Assembly (NCBI GenBank): GCA_036435485.1
Contig: CM071597.1
Location: forward strand, 148,611,647-148,675,646
DNA: 64,000 nt
From: Saposhnikovia divaricata
Taxonomy: Eukaryota > Streptophyta > Magnoliopsida > Apiales > Apiaceae
Direction of reading: 5' to 3'
Positions 1 through 9,910 of this stretch are shown here, piece after piece. A program made the position numbers and the translations under genes. Positions within the stretch are counted from its first letter, which is position 1. The number at the start of each line of letters is the position of its first letter. The notes below the pieces were generated by a model. It had not been told where the DNA came from. It saw nothing but the letters and a program-made list of their open reading frames with translations, and made no database searches.

Positions 1-417
1 AATATGAGGCGGCATTCTTCCCCTAAAATGAAATTTTTCACTCTACATTTTCCCCCCTCAAACAACTACATACAATTAAATTAAAGTAAACCAGATCTAT
101 TTCTCTACTTTACTCTCTCTCGACCAATTGAAGACCAAAACAATCCGCCGCTCTCTCTCGACTCTTGACTTCCTCTGCCCCTCAACGAAATTTTTTACTC
201 TCGCTCTCTCTTATCTACTCTCTTCTTACAGGTGGTTAATTGGTGTTCCGATTAATTGGGGTTTTTCGTTCGGATTTTATTTAGGGCTTGGATTGGGGCT
301 TTCAAATTAAATGTAAAATTGGGATTTTACATCTACTTCTCCTTCGTGCTCTTCATCTCCTTTTAGATTTGATTTGTTTGAGGAAAGTTATTTGTGGATT
401 TCGTTTTTAATTGCAGA

Positions 418-507
418 TTATGGATGAAGGGCTAAAGTTGAATGTGAAGGGCTGTTTGGTGATAAAGAAATATGTGCTTTTCCAAAAACAAAACAAGGAT
501 TTGCACG
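418..507 (+). pseudogene. Exon-like piece with ATG, unidentified
   Basis: After an acceptor-like TTGCAG at 411-416 an open stretch starts with ATG at 420 and reads MDEGLKLNVKGCLVIKKY before meeting a possible GTATGT/GTAAGC donor near 507-513. It lies on the same strand as the carbonic anhydrase and kinase fragments downstream. I do not recognise the protein. It may be a captured first exon or chance coding potential. Confidence 0.2.
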
Positions 508-873
508 TATGTAAGCTTTTCAGTTGTGTGTACATATACGACATGACTTTGAATCATGTGCTATAGTTTTAGTTACTATACTTCTATTATAGACCTGCCT
601 GGTCTTGAATTATTATAGTATGAAACTAGTAATACATGACTGCCACGATGATTCAAAGGGTTGAAGGTATGCACATTCATCGCTATTTTTTCAATTACAA
701 ATCTTCCTTGTCTGTAATCTGTATTATTATTTATCATCTCTGTGAAACTGTTTAACACATTAAGTCGGATCTTGTATGTTTCCTCCAACATTTTGATACA
801 GGCCTTTTTAACATTTTTTTTTTGAAGTGCAACCACGTTTTAGTTATGTTTATATTGGCCTTCTTTGTTGTAG

Positions 874-930
874 GGAAAACAGAGTATGTCTATGTCCGTG
901 TTACCGAGCCTGCAAAATATGCCGTGGAGG
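874..930 (+). pseudogene. Exon-like piece, unidentified
   Basis: Between an acceptor-like TTGTAG (868-873) and a donor-like GTATAT (931) one frame reads KTEYVYVRVTEPAKYAVE, with a protein-like composition. A second piece with the same kind of borders lies at about 1728-1791 and reads LPGAIGKVSFPKSMHWNSE. I assign neither to a family. Their spacing and shared strand with recognisable exons suggest they belong to the same captured gene set. Confidence 0.25.
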
Positions 931-2649
931 TATATCTCTGAAGTTTTTTCTTTTGTTCGTGTTGATTACTATCTGTTTCCTACTTACCTTTGAAGAGTTA
1001 TTAGTTCAAATCAAGTCGGTGTCTAATTCCTATAATATTTCAATGGTTATACCTATCTTCTTTAAGAACCGTATAGAGAGATGTATTATAAATTTCTAAT
1101 ACTTCAGGGATTAGTCCTATTGATAAATGAATGAGTTGACAAAATCATTTGAATTCCCCCATTACATAGTCATTTTCAATTCCAATTCATAAGTTATAAG
1201 AGTATGCGTAAATTAAGTTATAATATTTTTTCAAAATTAATTAAATTAAGACATGAATGGAAGAGTTTGCTGAGCCTATTCAAGTTTCTATATATCAACT
1301 TTTTTAATTTGATATAAACTTAACATACTTCTGGTTAGTTTTTTATTTTATTTTTTGTTAAGTAGTTTAGTCTAGCTTTGTATGTTAAGAGTATTAGATA
1401 TTAGCTATTTAGACGTTTTATACTGAACACTTATTCAGCAACATGCAATGTTATTATTCAGAGCTACTAGACTATTTAGAAAACTGTTCACTTCTGTAAA
1501 GCACCCTCCAAGTGCATGCTAACTTATCCCTGTCATGTCTTTTTACAATTACGTGATAGAGACATGGAAATTTTTCTGTTATTCTCATATCTGCGGTTGT
1601 GGTTTAATAAATAATACTTGTCCTCCAGTTGAGTCTTTGCAGTTTCTTGGTGTATGCTGTCTGTTAGTATTCCTGATTTTTAATATATTCTCTATCTGGT
1701 CTTTGGTAATATTTGCTAGGTTTTATCAGAAAACTTGCCTGGTGCAATAGGGAAAGTATCATTCCCAAAATCAATGCACTGGAACTCTGAGGTTCGTGCC
1801 TTGTAATTAGTTACTGTATTTGCCTTTATTTAGCCATGTTGGTGTTGGAACTTGCAAACCACCATCTGTAAGTTGTTTGAGTAATTACATCTTTGATTCA
1901 TTAATATATTAAGCATCGGTAACTCGTCTGAATTATGGTAGATGATGGGCTTCTGCTTAAGCCACTAAGGCTTCTATGGAGAGTGTATAGAACTTTGTGT
2001 AAGCATTGGATGTTACAACACTTTATACTGTCACATGTCTAATTACTGTGATACATTTTTGAAATTTCTAGGATAAAATGTGTATTTCAATTCATCCTAG
2101 ACTATGTTAGTGTACGGTCATAACTGTTAGGTTATGAGTCCTGAAACCTTAAAGGTGTTAGGAGGACTTAATAGGACCTTATATAAAATCTTAACACTTC
2201 CCCTCATTTAATTTAGCCATGTTGGTTTTGAAACTTGCAAACAATCATCTGTACATACAGGTCAAAGGTAAATTATGAGTAATTACATCTTTAATTCATT
2301 AAGATATTAAACATCTGTAACTCATCTGAATTATGGTAGATGATGGGCTTCTGCTTGAGGATAGGATTATAATCCTTTAAATTTTCCGTTCCCATGTTTG
2401 TTGTGTAAAAACTTATTAAAGGGGGTACATGATTAACTTCACTAAATATCTAATGTTTTTCTTTTCACCAGTTACCTTGTGATGTTGCTCCCTTGCACTA
2501 TGTAAAATTTTTATTGTGTACATTCACATAGATTAGGAGTCGGAGTTCTATTTATAAAGGACATGAAGAAGTTAGTACCAAGTATCAATTAAAAGCTTCT
2601 GCCAGTGATTTATGTATACTTAAATACTCTAATATGGTAAAAGTACAGG

Positions 2650-2739
2650 CCGGTTCATATAGTTCACAAGGCTGAAGATGGCAGCATCGCTGTTGTTGCA
2701 GTTCTTTACAAGGAGGGTGATACCGATCCTCTACTTGCT
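2650..2739 (+). pseudogene. Alpha carbonic anhydrase exon fragment
   Basis: A single exon, preceded by an AG acceptor (ACAG near 2648) and followed by a GTACAC donor-like site at 2740, encodes about 30 residues beginning PVHIVHKAEDGSIAVVAVLY and ending in GDTDPLLAK. This matches the conserved block of plant alpha-type carbonic anhydrases that follows the zinc-binding histidines (pattern H-M/I-VHK, IAVVAVLYK, G..DP.L). Alpha carbonic anhydrases hydrate CO2 to bicarbonate and are usually secreted or plastidic. Only this block is found, so no catalytic site is present and the piece cannot be active. It is read as a captured or decayed fragment because the next recognisable exon downstream is from an unrelated kinase. 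Confidence 0.7.
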
Positions 2740-3221
2740 AAGGTACACATATGATCTTTTCAATCACAGCACATGGACGGATTACTGCAATCAGCTTTTA
2801 ATGAATTAAGAATTCTTGGCAACGTAATCTATCAATTTGTAACTATTTATGCACACATCTATCAGGCTAGAATCAGTGTACCTTCTTCATTAATTTTATA
2901 ATCAGTTTGGTGTAAACAGTGTTACAAGTTTTGATGTAATATTAATGACATGCTTCTTAAGTCAACAGTTGTGAAAATATCCATAGCATTCTGGCATAGT
3001 ATTTACGTTTTGTATCTATACATGTGGTCCTAATCAACTATGTTATGTTTGTTTGATTAAATTCAGAAACATATTTTATAATGTTTTGTACCTTATATCT
3101 TATTGTCGCTGGTCTATTGAGACTTGTTTTACTTACAGCTGCTTTTTTTAATGTTTATAGAAACCCCAATTGATCAAGGGAAACATGCAACTCTTTTTTG
3201 TTGATCAGCAGCGTATTCAAG

Positions 3222-3330
3222 CTCTTGAATCATCCATGGTTCCAGAAGAATTATGTGTATGTAAAGCTTGCAGAAAATGAAAAAGTCAGTTTAGATGATG
3301 TTTGTGCAGTTTTTAATGACACCGAGTTTG
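3222..3330 (+). pseudogene. CBL-interacting protein kinase (CIPK) fragment
   Basis: The open frame at 3198-3407 contains NHPWFQKNYVYVKLAENEK followed by VSLDDVCAVFNDTE. This is the junction between the last kinase subdomain (the .. PWF.K.Y motif) and the start of the regulatory region (LDDV.AVF.D.E) of CIPK/SnRK3 kinases, closest in my memory to the CIPK8/CIPK24 type. CIPKs bind calcium-sensing CBL proteins and phosphorylate transporters. The catalytic loop, activation segment and NAF motif are absent. After NDTE the frame runs into non-conserved sequence, which is probably intron. It is a captured exon remnant, not a gene. Confidence 0.7.
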
Positions 3331-3661
3331 GCCTAGTTTTCTATTTTATTTTCAATGTTGGTGATTTAAGTAGTTTGGAGTGGTTGTGGTTGAAGGAGAT
3401 ATTGTAATGGTTAAATTTGGTTTGAATGTTGGTTTGAACATGTAATGGTTAAATTTGGTTTGGATATGTAATGGTTATTAATGGGAATGTTGCATATATA
3501 AAGTAGCTATTTCAATTTTTTTGTATTCTAGTGTTACATTTGCCTATTGTAGTGTTGCATATGCATTTCCATTTGCTGTTACACTTGCCTATTGTAGTGT
3601 TACATTATAATCTTATTTAGTGTTACATTAGAAATGTTACACTGTTACAATAGAGAGTAGG

Positions 3662-3896
3662 GCCCACACATGCCACGTGGCAGTGGGCCCACACATGCCA
3701 CGTGGCAGGTGGGTCCCACATGCCACGTGCCAGGCGGGTTCCACATGCCACGTGTCAGGCGGGTCCCACATGCCATGTGTCAGGTAGGTCCCACATGCCA
3801 CGTGTCAGGTGGGTCCTACATGCCACGTGTCAGGTGGGTCCCACATGCCACGTGTCAGGTGGGCCCAACAATTGCCACGTGTTAGTGGGCCCCACG
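3662..3896. repeat. 25-bp minisatellite with G-box cores
   Basis: About nine head-to-tail copies of a 25-bp unit resembling ACATGCCACGTGTCAGGTGG plus GTCCC. Nearly every copy keeps the palindrome CACGTG. It lies 250 bp inside the 4146 terminus of the CACTA-like element, in its subterminal zone. Two long open frames cross it, but they are low-complexity products of the 25-bp period and not genes. Confidence 0.9.
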
Positions 3897-4146
3897 TTCT
3901 GTCCCTCAGAGTAAGTTCAAATGTAACATTACAAATCCGTTAGAGTAGGTGATGATAGTGTTACATTAGCGACATAATGTATCGCTTTATTAGTGTTACA
4001 GTAGAGGGGCAAAAGCGTTATAATAGGCACCTGTTGTAACGCCCGTAAATGTAACGTCCCAAGTGTTACAATAGACCTAATGTAACGGATTTTGGGCCTA
4101 TTGTAACATCACACGGGTGTTACAATAGGCCACTTATGTTGTAGTG

Positions 4147-5495
4147 AAATGATTAACTGTCAAAAGAAAGAAGACATAGACAATCTACAGTTTTGATGAT
4201 ATACTACATTAGGAGAAGTTCATTAATTTGATCAAGCGTTAGGGGTGTAATCAAGATAGTGGATTCTATTTATAGTGACAAGAGGTTTCAACAGTGGCAG
4301 AATACAGATTAGAAAGGCTTGAATAATAGGTGAAACAATATCTGAAGAACAGTCATTGGGGTTGGCAAAATCATTGTGCAAGTTACAGAAGTGCTAAATT
4401 CATTACCACAAAGATTTTACTATCAAATACAATGGCTATGAGGAAAAACAAATATCATAAAGAAATGCCAAGTGATATATTCTTAATGCAGAAATCCCGA
4501 TTGGAATTGATGTATTTTTTGCTAAGCAAAAATAGTCCGATTTGACCTCAGGAGACCGTAGCTTAAACCTACATTAACTTTGAGGAAAAAGAATTGTCAC
4601 AAAGAAACCCCGACTGGAATTGATTTATTTTTTGCTAAGCAAAAGGAGTCCGGTTGAGCACCCTCAAGAGACCGCAACTTAGATATTAAGAATTTATTTA
4701 TATTAATAAATATTTTATTTTTATTAAAAAATTATATTTATAAATAGAATTGCATTAATGCTGACTTCTACATATCATCTTCATAACTACTATTTTAAAT
4801 ATATCGAGTGCAAAACATATCTTGTTTGAAGATTAAATATGGGTACCAAAAATTGTCAAAAAGGCCTTCCTTGGGTTCCCCTTAACACAAAATTTTATCC
4901 ACATAATTAACAAGGATGGTCAATCATGAAAGATTAGTATTTTTACAATTGGTTGCCGCAGTATAAAGTGTTTAGTACTAGAAATATAGAATGAAGATGG
5001 AAGATGTAGCTCATATTACCATATATCCTATGGTAACAAAACCAAACCCTAAGTCGCATTTCATCCAATATTAATGTCGTCCAATATTAATGTTAAGTAT
5101 GGCCTCAAAAGAATATACCGTTGACAATTCACACATAGACATATATACAATATGTTCAAGATCTTGAGTATAGTTAATTCAATTCAAACCTTTAAGATGA
5201 ACATTGCCTATTTTTGGGTGACATGCAATGCACAACAACCCACAAGAACACCAATATTGTTGTCCTTTTCACATTGCTCTGCACAATGAAACACTAAATT
5301 TTAAGTATTTCTTGCACAGATCCTTTACTACCTATCCTTTATTCTTTATTCTTCTATTTTTTTTTTCATTTTTTACAATGGTCTATGTTTCCCTTTACAA
5401 ATAATATATGCTAAAATCAAATAATCAATGATCTTTTATCATTTATAATTAATATTGCTTTTATTTTCTTGGAAAACACAATTTTATGCTAAAAT
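4147..5495. other. Intergenic, with a ~100-bp imperfect duplication
   Basis: No gene is recognisable. Two related stretches of about 85-90 bases (roughly 4493-4575 and 4600-4688) share GGAATTGAT, a run ending GCTAAGCAAAA, AGTCCG and AGAGACCG/GGAGACCG. The rest is AT-rich and featureless. Confidence 0.5.
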
Positions 5496-8400
5496 CACTA
5501 CAAGACAAACAAGTTAAAAAAATCCCACTCTCACATCTCTCTCTCCCCAACATCTCACCTCACTCTCACATCTCTCTCTCCCCAACATCACTCTCGCTGC
5601 TCACCTCTCCAGACTCTCTCTCACCATCTCCCACTCTCTTTCACTGCTCACCTCACCAGCCCTCTCTCTCTACTCACTTCCCTATCTCTATCTAACAAAC
5701 CATATCCTCCTTGAATAAGAACCCTAGTTTTAGGCTTGAAAAAGATACAAACACTGAATCCTCAAATTGTTTTTCAATTAGGCAAAATCGAAGTTTAATT
5801 GGCTCGATTGGACGGTTGGTTGTCTCTTTAACTTCACCTCCTTAACTCCAAACTTCTTTTCTTATATGTAAATATTTTGATTTTGCTGGTGATTGTAGGG
5901 CTTTACATTTGGAGCTTTCATTTTAGGGCTTCTGATTTCGAGATTTTGTTAAGGTAATTCATCTCTAACTATTAGAGTTTCAATCTTTGGATTTGTATTT
6001 TAACTGATTAGGGTTTTAATTTGGGTTTTGCGTATTTGATATTGTGTTATATTTAATTGATTTGTTTTGGGTATATTTTGTTGGGAGGAGCTCTGTAAGG
6101 AAGCTCACAAAATCGAAGGTGATCTTTACGTCAAACTCTGTAAGGAACCTCGCAAATATCCTTCTTCTCTTCATAATACATTGAGAAAATCTATGAGGTG
6201 TTGAATTCATTTGACGTTCTTTTAATTTTTCACCTTTTCTCCTTTTTTTTACATTGAGAAAATTTATGAGGTTCATATAATCACCTTTCTTGCTGGATTC
6301 TTTTAATTTTTCTCTTCTTTTCTCTTCTCCTTGGAATAACTTTATAGGTTCCAAAATATGAACTACTAAGGACCGGTTCTGTTACACCTATGGCCATACC
6401 AAAAGGCTTCCTTTATCATGTCGACTTCACAGCTAAGAACACTGATGTTACTGATGCTCCATAAGGGAGATTTTTCATAATGCCTCAAATGGTACTTACC
6501 CTTCTTGTAAAAATGGAAGATTCCTGTAATCACAAAATGCCATGCTTCACTCCCCTGCCCTCAAATGCCCCAAATGGTACTTACCCTTCTATACATACAC
6601 ACACATATATATATCAATGATATATCACACTTGTATTATTGTATAAAAGTTCTCGGTTTTTGTAAGTTTATTGAAACCCCAAATTAGGTTTGTGTGTTTG
6701 AATGTGTTGGTTCATGCAGAAATAGATTATTTTGAGTTTAGACTATAGTGGGTAATCTTCATTTTTTCAAAATATTGAGAAATTTTACTTGTTTATTTTC
6801 TAGTGTAATGATACATACTACAGTGCTATTAGTGCCTGCTGACTGATTCTTTTTGGTTTATGAAACTTGTTTTGCAGTACGGAGTTGCTTAATGGGCCTG
6901 TTTTACTTCCATGTGATCATTTTAGTTGCAAGTACTTAAAAGTATTCTTGATTTTATCAATTTTTTAGCTAGTTTTTTGTTATTTTTGCTTTGTAAACTG
7001 GGTTTTTTGTTTGAATGTGAGCAGATCATGCATTAATGATCAAACCAAAAATTGTACCAAATGTACTGCTTGCAATATACAATATGTTGATCACGGTATA
7101 GGAAATTAAGTACTTGGTTACGATTTTACTTTGTGTCGTTATTTATGTTCTGTGAATTTTGAATTCATTTTTGCTTTGTACTTGGTTGGTTTCAGTTATC
7201 AAATTACATATCGTAAGCAGTAGCAGTGTTAAAGAAATACACTCTGGGGCATTGGATCCAAATGAAATTGGGATTTCTGGTAGAGATTTTTACATGTATA
7301 ATGGTTCACTATGTAAACCAAGAAATTGCATAAGTAAAATTCTCTACATAGGAGGTAGTTTACGTAGTGAAACATAGAGTACTCAAATTTGTGCTCCATT
7401 TAAAAGTACTCCATAGAACTTTTGCTAAACCTCTGTTATTTTTCTTTTCGGGTGATATGACATGCCAGACATAACATATCATATCGATTTCCTAGGCCTG
7501 GCATAGTGTTTTCAGTCCATTTACTAAGTCAATTTGTTCAAGCACCAAGAATAAAGCGCTTGGCTTATTTTTTAAGGAATTAAAGATACTTACACACTGC
7601 TGGTTTTTGGGAGTTATTCTTTCCTTCTAATAACTTTCCGAATAAAGGATTTTGTGGAAGTGTAGGTCAGTTACAAGGTATTATCTTAAAATTGTTCCTG
7701 CATAGATACGGTGGTATAATAGGGAAAGCTCCACATTTAAGGACTTCAAATGATCATTGATGAAAGCGGCCGACGAGAGCATGATCTAATTGTTTCTATT
7801 CTCCTTCCTCGGCAATTAAAGATAGTTCTTGCTTCCCTATGTAAATAGAATTTATATAAAATTTTATAATTTATTATTCAAGTTTTATGCTCCTTTATGT
7901 TTATTTGTTGGGTTGTGTAAGACTCATTTTTGATATATATAAACCATTGTGTGTGAAATTGAAACACAATACAAGAGCAAAAAAAAATGGTTGTACCAAG
8001 GTAAAAAAATGACACCATAATCAATGGTTTATAAATATTGTGTTCTAGCGCATCCAACAACAATTTAAATATAAGAAGCACTTGTTTGTAGATGGCAAAA
8101 ATGATAGTTTAAATTAAACAAACTATTGTGTATACTTCCAAACAACAATGGATAAATTCCACAATAATGTTGGGTGATTACCTTTCAGACAAGTATTTAT
8201 TTAATTAAAACTATTGTGTATAATTCCAAACAACAATGGACCCAGAATGTTGTGTGATTTACATTCAGACAAGTACGTATTCAATTAAAACTATTTTGTA
8301 GCATCTAAACAACAATGGTTTCTAAATCAAGTGTTGTTGTTTCTGGCTATTACACAACGGCGTCTAGAGACGAAATGGTTGTCTCTCACTCTTTTAACAA

Positions 8401-8549
8401 GTATTTTGAACCACTGTGTTCCTTCCTTCTAGCAACGGGTGTAAAACCATTGTCTGATTTCAATCAGACCACTGCCCGATAGACCACGAAAAATTTATAG
8501 GTCAGGCAATGGTGAAAATCTATTGCATGATCTTGTTTTTATTGTAGTG
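5496..8549 (+). mobile_element. Non-autonomous CACTA element A
   Basis: The left end is CACTACAAGACAAACAAG at 5496. The right end, read inverted from 8549, is CACTACAATAAAAACAAG, giving an 18-bp imperfect TIR. Both ends are flanked by AAT (5493-5495 and 8550-8552), the 3-bp target duplication expected of CACTA elements. The left side has a CT-rich leader (5520-5700) followed by AACCCTAG-type sequence. The right 450 bases carry repeated AAACAACAATGG, TGTTGTGTGATT and CAGACAAGTA motifs. No transposase is present, so it would depend on enzymes supplied elsewhere. A short open piece at 6388-6462 reading MAIPKGFLYHVDFTAKN may be a captured exon, but I cannot name it. Confidence 0.8.
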
Positions 8550-9396
8550 AATATATATTTACTTGTAGAATGAGAATAACTTTGGGATGGACTGAGTAAT
8601 AGATTCCATATACAAAAAATTGAGCCAAAGTTCAACAAATACAACTCGCTATACAGGGGATTATATTTAAGAAATCATATCTCATGTCCTCCCAAATTAA
8701 ACTCAAGCTATCAATAGTTCATAAAATAGGTGTGGAGCTACACACCTAGAAAATTCATTGCATCATCAAATGGCATGTTTTGTTCATCTTGCAGGCATGT
8801 TTTGTTCATCTTGGCGCCAGTGATAAGTAAAAGTGTTCTTGTACAGATTCTGGCAAGCAGGCGCCATCTGCAAAAGAACAAGGTTTCTTCAAAATTACAA
8901 GGTAAAATTACAGTCTCTCAAAAGTTAGAAAGCAAATTTTAAATGTCTATAGCGAAATTAATTTACCTAATACAATAAAGTTTGAATTACACCGTTGAAA
9001 AGATTGAATAGTGTACATATTTATAAAAGATAACTGAAATGCTACATCATAGAGGTGTTTGTATTTGTGTAGAGTATATATTTGAAGTCATTTCATACGT
9101 ATCACTAAACTAATGTATGATATTATTTTGAGCCAACTGATCGATGTGTTCTTATTTTGGTTTGATACAATATCAATTCGCATCTTCACGAAATTTAAAG
9201 TACCTATAATGTGCATTTACGTAAAGAGGTTTGTAGCAATTTGAAGCACCTAATGACATAAAACATGATTATCTACAAACCTACTATTCTTAGGTGTTAG
9301 ATAGCTTAGAGACAGGACCATGCATCTAATATACAACCAGTCAAAAGACATGCCAAATTATTAATGTATATATATCACAAATAAAAAAAATATCTC
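8550..9396. other. Flank without recognisable gene
   Basis: 8550-8668 is nearly identical to 29401-29517, so this flank was duplicated together with the element A terminus. A short direct repeat of GGCATGTTTTGTTCATCTT occurs at about 8772 and 8793. No coding signal is seen. Confidence 0.5.
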
Positions 9397-9839
9397 CACT
9401 ACACAACAAATTACATGTCCAAACTTGTCACTTCATTAATACATGTGACAATATTTCATGATAGATTTAGAGGCGATTATATCATATTTGGCTTAGATGG
9501 TTATTGTGTAGGCGGGAAAGAAGTTGATAAGAAATCTCAAGGGTTTTCTATGAAACAAGTGTATATATGCCACATATCTTTGCGATTGTAACAATATAAA
9601 TGTTCACATTACAATACATTTTAATAAAAATCACAAACTTATAGCATATTTGGACCAAAAAACTCCAATTTTACAAATATCTAGGATGTATTTCTTTTAG
9701 TATTAGTAGAATTAGCCACTTGAGTCCCTAAAAGTATCATGAAGTTCCATTTGAATACCTGTAATTTAACTCCAATAGATTGTATTGTCTTTTACTATAT
9801 ACTATGCTCATACATACCATAAAATTTTTTGTTGTAGTG
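9397..9839. mobile_element. Possible small CACTA-type MITE
   Basis: The stretch begins CACTACACAACAAATT and ends AATTTTTTGTTGTAGTG, a loosely matched inverted pair about 443 bp apart. The flanking triplets (CTC and TTA) do not match, so no target duplication supports it. No coding content. Confidence 0.3.
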
Positions 9840-9874
9840 TTAATCATCAAGTGTAGTTGCCTCTCTACAAATAT

Positions 9875-9878
<4 letters not shown>

Positions 9879-9907
<29 letters not shown>
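9879..9907. repeat. (TA)n microsatellite
   Basis: About 14 TA dinucleotides in a row. The two opposite-strand open frames that cross it are repeat artefacts. Confidence 0.9.

Positions 9908-9910
<3 letters not shown>

Larger units (their letters stand above)
1..4146 (+). mobile_element. CACTA-like element, 3' part, with captured host exons
   Basis: The right end is visible: the stretch closes with GTTGTAGTG at 4138-4146, the inverse of a CACTACAAC terminus. The last 600 bases are dense in short motifs of the type TGTTACA/TGTAACA in both orientations, as in CACTA subterminal regions. Inside are several exon-like pieces (alpha carbonic anhydrase at 2650-2739, CIPK at 3228-3330, two unidentified ones) separated by AT-rich intron-like DNA, all on the plus strand. 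The first 130 bases are pyrimidine-rich, like the 5' leaders of the other CACTA elements here, so the left terminus may lie just outside the window. The left TIR and target duplication cannot be seen, so membership is inferred from one end. Confidence 0.5.

Noticed and set aside
3670..3914. Two overlapping open frames rich in CHVPGG/MPRV repeats
   Set aside because: They are translations of the 25-bp minisatellite; 25 is not a multiple of 3 and there is no independent coding evidence.
7159..7377. 72-codon frame in element A
   Set aside because: No recognisable motif and no convincing splice borders; composition is like the surrounding AT-rich DNA.
9397..9839. Firm call of a CACTA MITE
   Set aside because: The inverted ends match only loosely and the flanking triplets differ, so it is kept only as a low-confidence feature.
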